Source: PALSA-1355 sp041499515
GTDB lineage: Bacteria; Planctomycetota; Planctomycetia; Pirellulales; PALSA-1355
NCBI GenBank assembly: GCA_041499515.1
Contig: JBGQKM010000059.1
Span: 1-23,271, forward strand
Direction of reading: 5' to 3'
DNA: 23,271 nucleotides
In this document: piece by piece, positions 1-7,001 of the stretch
Layout: every line of letters starts with the position of its first letter
How positions within the stretch are numbered: the first letter of the stretch is position 1
Program-made: the position numbers and the translations under genes
The notes under the pieces: generated by a model
Databases searched by the model: none
What the model was told of the DNA's origin: nothing
The model's input: the letters and a program-made list of their open reading frames with translations, nothing else

Positions 1-99
1 GAATTCCAAGACCGGCTGCACATGTACCGTGTCTTGGCACATCTTCCCGTCATCGGCAGCATATTCGCCATTTTCGGTATGCTCGACTGGCTCGGCCAC
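1..99 (-). CDS. Possible 5' end of an unidentified gene leaving the window
   Basis: A GTG codon at 97-99 on the minus strand opens a 33-codon frame that stays open to base 1. It encodes an acidic stretch beginning MAEPVEHTENGEYAADDGK. It lies 14 bases past the stop of the PfpI-like gene, in the same direction, so it could be the next gene of an operon. I recognise no family, no strong ribosome binding site is visible, and a 33-codon open frame can arise by chance in GC-rich DNA. Confidence 0.25.
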   Translation of the reverse strand, partial: MAEPVEHTENGEYAADDGKMCQDTVHVQPVLEF

Positions 100-113
100 A
101 AGGATTTTAGAAA

Positions 114-731
114 TCAGCAACGCGGAAGGTGGGCCAGGGCGTTGTTGGCGGCGGGCTTGGCGCGGGATGTTGCGGCGGCACGGGCTTCGATCAGCATCTT
201 GATCCAGACTCCGACGTAGTGGCCGTGATCGTGATACGTGCGGCCACTGACGAGATTGCCGTCGACCACGCACGGCTCGTCGACAAAGATGCCGCCGCAG
301 ACTTCCAAGTCGAACTTGCACTTGGGAACGGTCGCCATGCGTCGCCCCTTGACTCGGCCGGCGCGGGCTGGAATCTCGACGCCGTGACAAACGCTGGCGA
401 TCGGCTTGCCGGAGTCGAAAAAGTGGCGAGTGATGTTCAGCAGGTCCTCGTCGTCGCGGATGTATTCCGGCGCGCGACCGCCGCTGAAAAAAATGCCCAC
501 GTAGTCGTTCGGATCGACGTCGGCGAAGGCCACGTCGGCGGCGATCGTGTAGCCTTCCCACTCCTTGGTGATGGTCCAGCCCGACTTCACTTCGTGCAGC
601 ACCATCTGATAGCGGCGCTTTTCCGGAGCGGCGACGACCGGGACGAAGCCGTCTTCCTGCAGGCGATAAAACGGATAGAGCGTGTCCATCGTCTCCGAGG
701 CATCGCCGACAATAATCAGCACCTTGTTCAT
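114..731 (-). CDS. DJ-1/PfpI family protein
   Basis: This is a 205-residue protein of the DJ-1/PfpI class I glutamine amidotransferase-like superfamily, whose members act as small-molecule deglycases, chaperones or peptidases in the cytoplasm. It opens with a beta strand (KVLIIVGDA). It carries the family SGGRAPEY segment near residues 83-90 and the nucleophile elbow SVCHG with the likely catalytic Cys115 followed by His116. I chose the ATG at 731 because family members begin at this MNKVLIIVG stretch. The frame also offers an ATG at 752 and a GTG at 791, which would add a poorly conserved N-terminus. None of the three has a clear Shine-Dalgarno site. The length is normal for the family. The exact substrate cannot be told from sequence. 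Immediately upstream lies a transposase remnant, so the original promoter may have been altered. Confidence 0.85.
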   Translation of the reverse strand: MNKVLIIVGDASETMDTLYPFYRLQEDGFVPVVAAPEKRRYQMVLHEVKSGWTITKEWEGYTIAADVAFADVDPNDYVGIFFSGGRAPEYIRDDEDLLNITRHFFDSGKPIASVCHGVEIPARAGRVKGRRMATVPKCKFDLEVCGGIFVDEPCVVDGNLVSGRTYHDHGHYVGVWIKMLIEARAAATSRAKPAANNALAHLPRC

Positions 732-796
732 CGAGTTAACCGAGTTGCTCATGAGTTTCGCTCGAACCGATGCCCGCTCGATCTGATTCACATGCG

Positions 797-1179
797 CTAC
801 ACCAGATTTGGCAGGGCGGCGCCAGAGCCAGTGTAGCCCAGGCCGACGCGCGATACCACCATTTTCGCGTACTTGAAGAAGGCGTCCAGTAGCCCAACGT
901 TTCGATCTCAGCCCACAGCGACGCCGTCAGTTCACTAAACACGCGCTCAATCGGCCAACGGTTGCCATTGAGTTCGACGGCCGCGGCCGCGGTGACTTTG
1001 GCCGGCAGGTTGGTGAGCAGGTAGATTTCGCCTGTGCCGTCCTCCGTGGGTTGGTCGAGCACCAGCCGTGCCATCTACACATGCACTTCCCGATGCACCT
1101 CGTAAAACGACCCGTTTTTGGCACCGCGAACCCGCCCCGGAAACGTCGTGCGTTTTGCGACACCGTCCGGTAGAATCAT
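797..1179 (-). pseudogene. Decayed IS4-family transposase fragment
   Basis: The minus strand encodes a C-terminal piece of an IS4-type DDE transposase. The best part is the frame starting at 1074, with LVLDQPTEDG, LLTNLPAKV and NRWPIERVFSELT. The last of these matches the IS4 Y-x2-R-x3-E signature region around the third catalytic acidic residue, although the Tyr is replaced. The frame is broken by an in-frame TAG at 1075-1077. Two further frame changes are visible near 1100-1150, and the reading frame changes again after the TLGY segment near 895, where the match to the family ends. The N-terminal half with the first two catalytic Asp residues is missing. It is therefore a dead relic. No terminal inverted repeats or target duplications were found. 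A second fragment of the same element lies at 6912-6983. Confidence 0.75.
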
Positions 1180-1194
1180 GGCCGTCGGGCCGGC

Positions 1195-1443
1195 TTGCGA
1201 CAATGGTCTGAGGGGGGGTTCATGGCGGGATACCTACACGGGGCCGCCGCTGACGTCGGCTATCGGGCCGTGGAAAAACCGGTGCACGTGACTGATCTGT
1301 TTGCCACGCTTTTACACCAGTTGGGACTCGACCATAATGCACTTACCTTCCGCCACCAGGGGCGCGACGAAACGCTCACGGACGCCGCCGTGACCGGCGC
1401 GATCGTCGTCCACGAACTCATCGAAGGACCGGCACGGGCCTAG
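1195..1443 (+). pseudogene. C-terminal remnant of a DUF1501 protein
   Basis: This short frame of about 80 codons carries the C-terminal signature of DUF1501 proteins: GYRAVEKPVHVTDLFATLL, then HQLGLDHNALTFRHQGRDE, then VVHELI before the stop. Intact members have some 400 or more residues, so only the last fifth is present. The fragment begins right beside the transposase remnant that ends near 1183. It is probably the 3' stump of a gene cut by the insertion or by a later deletion. The only start codon is a TTG without a convincing binding site, so it is unlikely to be translated. It ends 19 bases before the next DUF1501 start, as expected for two tandem paralogues. Confidence 0.8.
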
Positions 1444-1462
1444 CCGCTTGAGGAGTACAACC

Positions 1463-2803
1463 ATGTTATCCATCCTCGGCCGACCGTATCGCCTGTGCGA
1501 TGGCATTTCGCGGCGCAGCTTCTTGACATTGGGCACGCTGGCCATGGGAGGGTTGACGCTGGCCGACATTTTGCGCGCCGAAGCTGCGTCCGGCACTTCG
1601 CGGCGGCACAAATCGGTGATCATGATTTTCATGCCCGGCGGACCATCGCACATCGACATGTACGATCCGAAGCCCGAGGCACCAGCCGAGGTGCGAGGCG
1701 AGTTTCGTCCGATCCGCACGTCGGTTCCCGGCATCCAGATTTGCGAGCACTTGCCGAAGTTGGCCCGCATCATGGACAAGTTGGCCCCAATCCGCACGAT
1801 TGTCGGCGGTCCGGACGATCACGCGTCGCACATGTTGTTAACCGGCTGGGACCGCCAAGGGCCGCAGGCCGCCGGAGGATGGCCAACGGTCGGATCGTTC
1901 GTCTCCAAGTTGCAAGGCCCCGTCGACCCAACGGTGCCGCCCTACATCGGCTTGGCCGCGAAAATGATCCATCCGCCTTACAATGACCCCGGGCCAGGCT
2001 TTTTGGGCGCCGCGCATGCGGCGTTCACGCCCGACGGCCATTCACTACAGAACATGACGCTCAACAACGTCACGTTGGACCGGCTTGCCGATCGACAAAC
2101 GCTGCTGGCGCGGTTCGACCGGCTGCGCAAGGAAGTCGACAACGGCGGCGCGTTGCATGGCCTCGACGCCTTCCAGCGGCAAGCGCTGCGTGTGATCACG
2201 TCTTCGAATTTGCGCGACGCGCTCGACATTTCGCGCGAACCGGCCGACGTGCGGGCCCGCTATGGGCCGGGCGATCCCAGTTTGATCCCGGGTTTCAACG
2301 CGGCGCCGAAATTGACCGAGCACCTGCTGGTGGCCCGGCGGTTGGTCCAGGCCGGCGCGCGATGCGTCACGCTGGCCTTCGGCGGCTGGGATTGGCACGC
2401 CACGAACTTTCTGGGCATGCGGAAGGAGCTGCCGTTGTTCGACCATGGAGTGGCTGCCCTGGTTGAAGACCTACACGCCCACGGTCTCGACAAGGACGTG
2501 CTGGTAGTCGCCTGGGGCGAAATGGGCCGCAGCCCGCGAGTCAATCCGGCGGCTGGCCGCGACCATTGGCCGACCGTTTCATGCGCGCTGTTGGCCGGCG
2601 GCGGGCTGCGGTCCGGCCAGGTGATCGGCCGGACGAATCATCTGGGCGAAATGCCCAAGGATCGACCGGTGCACTTTCGCGAAGTGCTGGCCACGATCTA
2701 TCATCATCTGGGCATCGACGCCGCCGGGACCACGCTGCCCGACCTCAATGGCCGGCCACGGTACGTGGTTGAAGATTACCTACCAATCACGGAGCTGCTA
2801 TAA
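1463..2803 (+). CDS. DUF1501 family Tat-exported sulfatase-like protein
   Basis: A 446-residue member of the DUF1501 family, which has an alkaline phosphatase/sulfatase-like fold and is greatly expanded in planctomycetes. The start is the ATG at 1463, with AGGAG at 1451-1455 seven bases upstream; a TTG at 1448 is in frame but lies over that site. Residues 16-24 (SRRSFLTLG) form a twin-arginine motif followed by a hydrophobic stretch, so folded export through Tat is expected. The body shows the family landmarks FMPGGPSHIDMYDPKPEAP, the GGPDDHASH segment, GGWDWH, and the VVAWGEMGRSPR and GRDHWP motifs, the last being likely metal-ligand regions by analogy with the superfamily. Length and both ends look complete. 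DUF1501 genes usually pair with DUF1549/DUF1553 cytochrome-type partners; none is seen here. The substrate is unknown. Confidence 0.93.
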   Translation: MLSILGRPYRLCDGISRRSFLTLGTLAMGGLTLADILRAEAASGTSRRHKSVIMIFMPGGPSHIDMYDPKPEAPAEVRGEFRPIRTSVPGIQICEHLPKLARIMDKLAPIRTIVGGPDDHASHMLLTGWDRQGPQAAGGWPTVGSFVSKLQGPVDPTVPPYIGLAAKMIHPPYNDPGPGFLGAAHAAFTPDGHSLQNMTLNNVTLDRLADRQTLLARFDRLRKEVDNGGALHGLDAFQRQALRVITSSNLRDALDISREPADVRARYGPGDPSLIPGFNAAPKLTEHLLVARRLVQAGARCVTLAFGGWDWHATNFLGMRKELPLFDHGVAALVEDLHAHGLDKDVLVVAWGEMGRSPRVNPAAGRDHWPTVSCALLAGGGLRSGQVIGRTNHLGEMPKDRPVHFREVLATIYHHLGIDAAGTTLPDLNGRPRYVVEDYLPITELL

Positions 2804-2916
2804 ATCGGTTACCGCTGGCAGCAAAGGGTGCGAGTAGGATCGGCCGCAAGTCTGTGGCCTACCGGTTATACGAAGAAACCATTTATAGACAATGTTGGGC
2901 GGAGGAGTTCGATCGC

Positions 2917-3312
2917 ATGGATTCCATTGTCTTCTGGTCCAAGTGGCCGGTGCGTCTCGGCGACGGGCTCGCCGCTGGAGCGGCTATTGCGTACGTGGAC
3001 AACTACGCGTTCGACGGCGAGGTCAGCCCGATCATCGTCGTCGCCATGTTGGTCGCCGCGACAGCGGCAGCCGGAGCTATCTGGGGTTGGCACGGCTGGG
3101 TCGCCGCCGCTGCTGCGTGGGCGTGCGTGCCGTTGGCTCACGTGGCCAAGCATGTCCTCGGCTTGCCGGACACAATGCACCCGAACACCTACGCCTCGAT
3201 CCTGCAACTGGCCGCGCTCTCGCTGGTTGTTGCGACAGCCGGCACCGGATGCGGAGTGCTAGTCCGTAGGCTCACGACTGGGGCCGCGAGGAGCGATTCG
3301 AAGCCCGCCTAA
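2917..3312 (+). CDS. Small multi-pass membrane protein, conserved hypothetical
   Basis: A 131-residue hydrophobic protein. The ATG at 2917 has a strong GGAGGAG site at 2901-2907, so I prefer it to upstream in-frame starts. Four hydrophobic segments are apparent: around WPVRLGDGLAAGAAIAYV, SPIIVVAMLVAATAAAGAIW, GWVAAAAAWACVPLAHVA and ILQLAALSLVVATAGTGCGV. A polar loop containing GLPDTMHPNTYAS lies between the third and fourth. I recognise no named family and assign no function. It lies 113 bases after the DUF1501 gene in the same direction and is followed by a perfect stem-loop at 3335-3366, which may end the transcript. Confidence 0.7.
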   Translation: MDSIVFWSKWPVRLGDGLAAGAAIAYVDNYAFDGEVSPIIVVAMLVAATAAAGAIWGWHGWVAAAAAWACVPLAHVAKHVLGLPDTMHPNTYASILQLAALSLVVATAGTGCGVLVRRLTTGAARSDSKPA

Positions 3313-3628
3313 CATCGGATAGCTAAAGTGAAGCTCCAGTGGGGCCGCCGGCGCGACCCCACTGGAACCGGAATTCGCATCGAAAGATCGCGTTTCGAAG
3401 CGCAAATCAATTCTGCGGACATCGAACAAAGATCGGTTGCTCGCCGACCGGCATCCGAGACGTCAGCCAGCAGTGCCCGAAGGCATCGGCGAGCCATCGG
3501 AACCGGCCAACCAACCCAAGCATTGCATTCCTCTTGGAATAGCATCAAAATCGGCAAGCGGCTGGCTCGGCGTTATAGCCGAGCATGCACGTTGGAAGCC
3601 AAACGGGGAATCCTAGATAAGTTCACTC
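3313..3628. other. Intergenic stretch before the dehydrogenase gene
   Basis: Apart from the 10-bp inverted repeat listed separately, nothing convincing is seen. Both strands have short open frames of basic, Arg/Ser-rich composition that look like chance frames. The region must hold any promoter for the dehydrogenase gene, but no clear -35/-10 pair was found. Confidence 0.5.
3335..3366. terminator. Perfect 10-bp inverted repeat, possible transcription end
   Basis: TCCAGTGGGG at 3335-3344 is followed after 12 bases by its exact complement CCCCACTGGA at 3357-3366. It begins 23 bases after the stop of the small membrane protein gene. There is no run of T after either arm, so it is not a classical intrinsic terminator. 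It may act in mRNA 3'-end protection or pausing. The stem is seen directly; the role is inferred. Confidence 0.35.
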
Positions 3629-4621
3629 ATGACGAAACCCAAAGTCTTTGTCGCGCGAATCATTCCCGAGGCTGGGCTGGTGAAGGTGCGCGATTTCTGC
3701 GACGCCGACGTGTGGAGCGAGCCGCTGCCACCAACGGCCGACATTCTGCGCGAGCGCGTCGCGGGCTGCGAAGGCCTTTTGTCGCTGTTGACCGAGCGCA
3801 TCGACGCGACGCTGATGGACGCGGCGCCGCGGCTGAGAGTGATCAGCAATTATGCCGTCGGTTTTAATAACATCGATATAGCGGCCGCGACCGAGCGAGG
3901 CATTGCCGTGGGCAATACGCCCGGCGTACTCACGGACGCTACGGCCGACATGGCCTTTGCGCTCTTGATTTCAGCCGCACGGCGGATCGTCGAGTCGCAG
4001 CACTACGCCGCGAGCGGTCGGTGGAAAACTTGGGAACCGCTGGGGCACGTCGGCCAGGACCTGGTGGGCCGCACCCTGGGCGTGGTTGGCATGGGACGCA
4101 TCGGGTTTGCGCTCGCAAAACGCTGCCATGCGGGTTGGGGCATGCGCGTGCTCTATCATGATCCACGCCCCAGCGCCGAGGCCGAGCGCGAGCTGGCGGC
4201 CCTCCGTGTTCCACTCGATAAGCTTTTGGCCGAGTCGGATTTCATTTCGGTCCACACGGACTTGAACGACACGACCCGTGGGATGTTCAACGCGGCGGCG
4301 TTTCGCAAGATGAAGCCGACCGCCGTATTCGTAAATACGTCGCGTGGGCCGCTGGTGGTCGAGTCGGACCTGGCCGAAGCATTGCGCAAGGGCTTGATCT
4401 TCGCAGCGGGCGTTGACGTGACCGACCCGGAGCCTCCGCTCACGGAAAATCCCCTGCTTTCGCTTCCTAATTGCATCGTGGCGCCTCACATTGCCAGTGC
4501 GACCGTCAACAGCCGCAACTCGATGGCCGAAATTGCCGCCGACAATTTAATCGCAGGGCTCAAGGGCCAACCATTGCGTGCGTGGGTCAACTCGGAGGTG
4601 GCCGACCGGCGACGCTCATGA
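3629..4621 (+). CDS. D-isomer-specific 2-hydroxyacid dehydrogenase (glyoxylate reductase-like)
   Basis: A 330-residue cytoplasmic NAD(P)-dependent dehydrogenase of the D-2-hydroxyacid family, which interconverts 2-oxoacids and D-2-hydroxyacids such as glyoxylate/glycolate or hydroxypyruvate/D-glycerate. The two-domain layout is complete. There is an N-terminal substrate-binding part containing SNYAVGFNNID (residues 73-83). The nucleotide-binding fold has G154-x-G156-x-x-G159 (VGMGRIG), with Asp178 at the usual NAD-discriminating position. The catalytic triad residues are Arg239 (NTSRGP), Glu268 (DPEPP) and His287 (PHIAS). After the Rossmann fold the common HxPLT segment reads HTDLNDTT here, a substitution that could affect substrate choice. 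The start ATG at 3629 lacks a good binding site, but the homology begins there. It appears to be transcribed alone. Glyoxylate/hydroxypyruvate reductase is the likeliest annotation. Confidence 0.92.
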   Translation: MTKPKVFVARIIPEAGLVKVRDFCDADVWSEPLPPTADILRERVAGCEGLLSLLTERIDATLMDAAPRLRVISNYAVGFNNIDIAAATERGIAVGNTPGVLTDATADMAFALLISAARRIVESQHYAASGRWKTWEPLGHVGQDLVGRTLGVVGMGRIGFALAKRCHAGWGMRVLYHDPRPSAEAERELAALRVPLDKLLAESDFISVHTDLNDTTRGMFNAAAFRKMKPTAVFVNTSRGPLVVESDLAEALRKGLIFAAGVDVTDPEPPLTENPLLSLPNCIVAPHIASATVNSRNSMAEIAADNLIAGLKGQPLRAWVNSEVADRRRS

Positions 4622-5018
4622 GCCGCGGCAAGCAAAGGGGCACGAGTCAATGTTGCAAAAAACGCGCCGCCAACAGCTATTGGATCCCCCAAAGAAATAT
4701 GACCGAAAATTGACCGGAATTAAGGCCGACGACCGTTGACGTGCCCGTCGGATGCAAAGCGCAGAGACGGCCCGGTCATGAAAAACAACTCAGACTGTTA
4801 ACTCGGCAGGGCCAATTGGGTACTGCGTTTTTCAGCTCGTCAAGAATGCGAGTGGTAATCTGCTGTTGGGTTTCGATTTGGGTCGGTATTTGAACTGGCT
4901 CCTTTTGGTTGAGTCAACGAGCCTATGTACGACCAAACTTTGCGTGGTTGTCTGGCACACCGTATGATGGCATCGTCATACTCTGCAATTCGTCGAACCT
5001 TTTCGCCCGGACAGAGCC
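4622..5018. other. Intergenic stretch, relatively AT-richer
   Basis: About 400 bases without a supportable gene. Base composition is lower in GC than in the neighbours, especially at 4770-4980. A short minus-strand open stretch between about 4779 and 4905 has plausible amino-acid composition but no start codon and no recognisable family. No tRNA, repeat or clear promoter was seen. Confidence 0.5.
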
Positions 5019-5153
5019 ATGAGCCACTACATCCAGTACCACAACGGTGACAAAGAGGGCTTTAAATACCTCTTTTCTGACGAACGACTCACACGATCGC
5101 CGGCTTCGACCGCTGCCATTGCCGGGAGCCCAGAAACCGAACGTCACGAATAA
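5019..5153 (+). CDS. Mini-ORF starting MSHYIQYHN, possible gene stump
   Basis: ATG at 5019 opens a 44-codon frame beginning MSHYIQYHNGDKEGFKYLFS and ending with TAA at 5151-5153. The first nine residues resemble the N-terminus of a family of short planctomycete proteins that I remember as starting with an (I/Y)QYHN motif. The remainder does not look like that family, so this could be a truncated relic rather than a working gene. It sits 103 bases upstream of the candidate effector gene. No good Shine-Dalgarno site precedes it. The resemblance comes from memory and needs a search. Confidence 0.4.
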   Translation: MSHYIQYHNGDKEGFKYLFSDERLTRSPASTAAIAGSPETERHE

Positions 5154-5256
5154 TGGCTCCCCAAGGTCGCCACCACGGTCTGACTACGATACGATATTTA
5201 TGCGGGCATCGCAGCTTTTTTCTTGTTCTATGATTCAACGTTACGAAGAGGATCCC

Positions 5257-6633
5257 ATGTCACTTCGAGGACGAGTCGGACGACATGCCAACACCGGGGT
5301 CCAATGCCAAAACTGGAAGGAGGATCAACAGGCGGTGATCGCGCTGCTCAACAAAATTCCGATTGCGGATGGGGGCGCTGAAGGAAGCATCAAAGCTCCC
5401 GTGGTTCCCGGACTGGCCAGCGATGGCCTGTTCTCTTCCATTCTATACTTTCAAAAAAAACATTTCCCTGGCACACCGTCCGGCTTCGTCGATCCCGGCG
5501 GCCCGCTGCTCGCCCAGATGGAAACGCTGGCCTCGCGCGCCCCTGCCACACCGGCTGCCCCAGCCAGGCCCGGACAATGGGATAACCTGCAGAGCGGATC
5601 CGTGGACAAGGCCTTGCGCAAGGCCCTGGAAGGCGATCTGACGCTCGATCACTCGGAGGTCGTGGACATCGTCCGCAGTACGCTCAGCAACGGGATAGTC
5701 AGCGCGAGCGAACTGGCCGATTTGTCGACCGTCGCGGCCACTTCCAGGAGCATCCCGCCGCGGTCGAAGGTGATGGTGGAAAAGTTCGTCTCGCAAGTTA
5801 AATCGTTGGTCGGCGGCAGAGGGCCCTACTACCTGCCGACCGATAAGCATGTGTTTGCCGCCAACATGGTCTGCGACTTCCTGCAGAAGTCGGGCCGGGC
5901 TTACTTTCCACGTCTCGACCGGGACGACGTCGGAGTCGGCATGCTCATGCGGCTCGCCAACCCCGGCATCCTGAAACAAGGGGAGGCGAGCCTGTGCGGG
6001 CCGGCCGCGCTGTTGTTCAACGTCGTGTCCGACAATCCCGTGATGTACGCTCGCTTCGCAATCGACCTGTACGAGAAAGGGAAGGGGAAAATCGGCCGGC
6101 TACTGATCGAGCCAGGGAAGGACGTCCGCGGCTACTTGCCTCCGCTCGCGCCGCCTAACCCGGACGATTTGATTCATCCGGTCGATTGGATGACGATGGC
6201 GAGCATCCGCGATTCGGAAAACTGGTTCCTCGACTACGATACGGCCGACAAGGCATTCGCCGGCATCACGATGCCCGGAGAATTAGCCCAATGGTTCCGC
6301 ATGGCCGGTTATTCCGACGTGCGTGAGGAAACCAACGTCTATTTCACCAAGGGCGCCGGCACTCTCGACGACGCCAGCGCGCTCTTTGTCAAAGGCTACC
6401 GCGTCGTCGTGTTCGTGAATATGCAGATGTTGCAAGCGACGAATCAAACGAAGTCTTCGAACATTCCGAATCACTGGGTCGTCCTGCGGTCGAAGATCGA
6501 CCGCTCGGGCGGGAAGGTAAAGATGACCGTCTTCAGCTGGGGTGAGGGAGAATATCAGGTCCCGCACGGCAGCGACCTGTCCCTGGATGACTTCTCAAAG
6601 AACTTCTACGGCTACGTAGCTGGCAAGACGTAG
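5257..6633 (+). CDS. Candidate T6SS-type effector: PG-binding-like domain plus papain-like Cys domain
   Basis: A 458-residue protein. I chose ATG 5257, with GAAGAGGA just upstream, because the conserved part begins with MSLRGRVGRHANTG; the frame is open upstream but unlike protein. Residues about 5-92 resemble the peptidoglycan-binding-like domain of secreted planctomycete proteins: VGR at the start, ALLNKIP, an SDGLF...FQKKHF helix and VDPGGPLLAQM. Residues about 100-235 are helical and of unknown type. The C-terminal part has GEASLCGPAALLF, where Cys247 precedes the Gly-Pro-Ala typical of C39/papain-like peptidases. Later come NHWVVLRS with His406 and a strand ending VFSWGEGEY. That Cys-then-His order fits a papain-fold peptidase, amidase or transferase. 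There is no signal peptide. Family knowledge and the T6SS genes about 13 kb away suggest an exported toxin; no immunity gene is obvious. The effector role is inference. Confidence 0.6.
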   Translation: MSLRGRVGRHANTGVQCQNWKEDQQAVIALLNKIPIADGGAEGSIKAPVVPGLASDGLFSSILYFQKKHFPGTPSGFVDPGGPLLAQMETLASRAPATPAAPARPGQWDNLQSGSVDKALRKALEGDLTLDHSEVVDIVRSTLSNGIVSASELADLSTVAATSRSIPPRSKVMVEKFVSQVKSLVGGRGPYYLPTDKHVFAANMVCDFLQKSGRAYFPRLDRDDVGVGMLMRLANPGILKQGEASLCGPAALLFNVVSDNPVMYARFAIDLYEKGKGKIGRLLIEPGKDVRGYLPPLAPPNPDDLIHPVDWMTMASIRDSENWFLDYDTADKAFAGITMPGELAQWFRMAGYSDVREETNVYFTKGAGTLDDASALFVKGYRVVVFVNMQMLQATNQTKSSNIPNHWVVLRSKIDRSGGKVKMTVFSWGEGEYQVPHGSDLSLDDFSKNFYGYVAGKT

Positions 6634-6911
6634 CGCGGTCTGTTCCCGTCGATGACCACAAGAGTCCACCTGCGATGAACTCAGTCGCCGCGTTCGACTG
6701 GTTGACATTCGCCGCTCGGCAGGTAAGCACGGGCAGTTCTAGCGCCCTGGATTGGCCATAAGTGGCCCAGCCGCGCCCGACAGTTGCTTCCAAACAATCC
6801 CGTGGTCGAGTTCGCCTGCTACCCGCGCGATTGGTTCCGGCGACGTTGGTTCAACCGCGACTCGGCTTGGTCTCGTAAACTCGTCAACGAGCGAGACAAG
6901 CCAGAAAAGGA
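6634..6911. other. Non-coding stretch beside an IS relic
   Basis: No supportable gene on either strand between the effector candidate and the IS fragment at 6912-6983. Open frames here have Arg/Ser/Pro-rich, chance-like composition. It may be scar sequence left by the event that removed the 5' half of the next gene. Confidence 0.4.
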
Positions 6912-6983
6912 CCCTATTTCGGCACCGCGAACACGTCCCGGAAATCCGTGCGTTTTGTGACACGGACCGGTAGAATCGTGGCC
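6912..6983 (-). mobile_element. Second fragment of the IS4-type transposase
   Basis: On the minus strand this reads ILPVRVTKRTDFRDVFAVPK and then hits TAG. It aligns with 1111-1183, in the same orientation, at about 60 of 73 positions with one single-base gap (hand count). The gap accounts for the frame change in the other copy. Only this small piece is recognisable, so it is a relic. It overlaps the earliest possible start of the following plus-strand reading frame. Confidence 0.6.
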
Positions 6984-7001
6984 AGCGGAGAATCGCCCGC
7001 G

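Noticed and set aside
129..836. Long plus-strand open frame over the PfpI-like gene
   Set aside because: It is antisense to a clear family member and its composition (Ala/Val/Asp/Arg-rich, no family) is that of an opposite-strand shadow in GC-rich DNA.
4779..4905. Minus-strand open stretch with plausible composition
   Set aside because: No start codon, no ribosome site and no recognisable family; too short to support.
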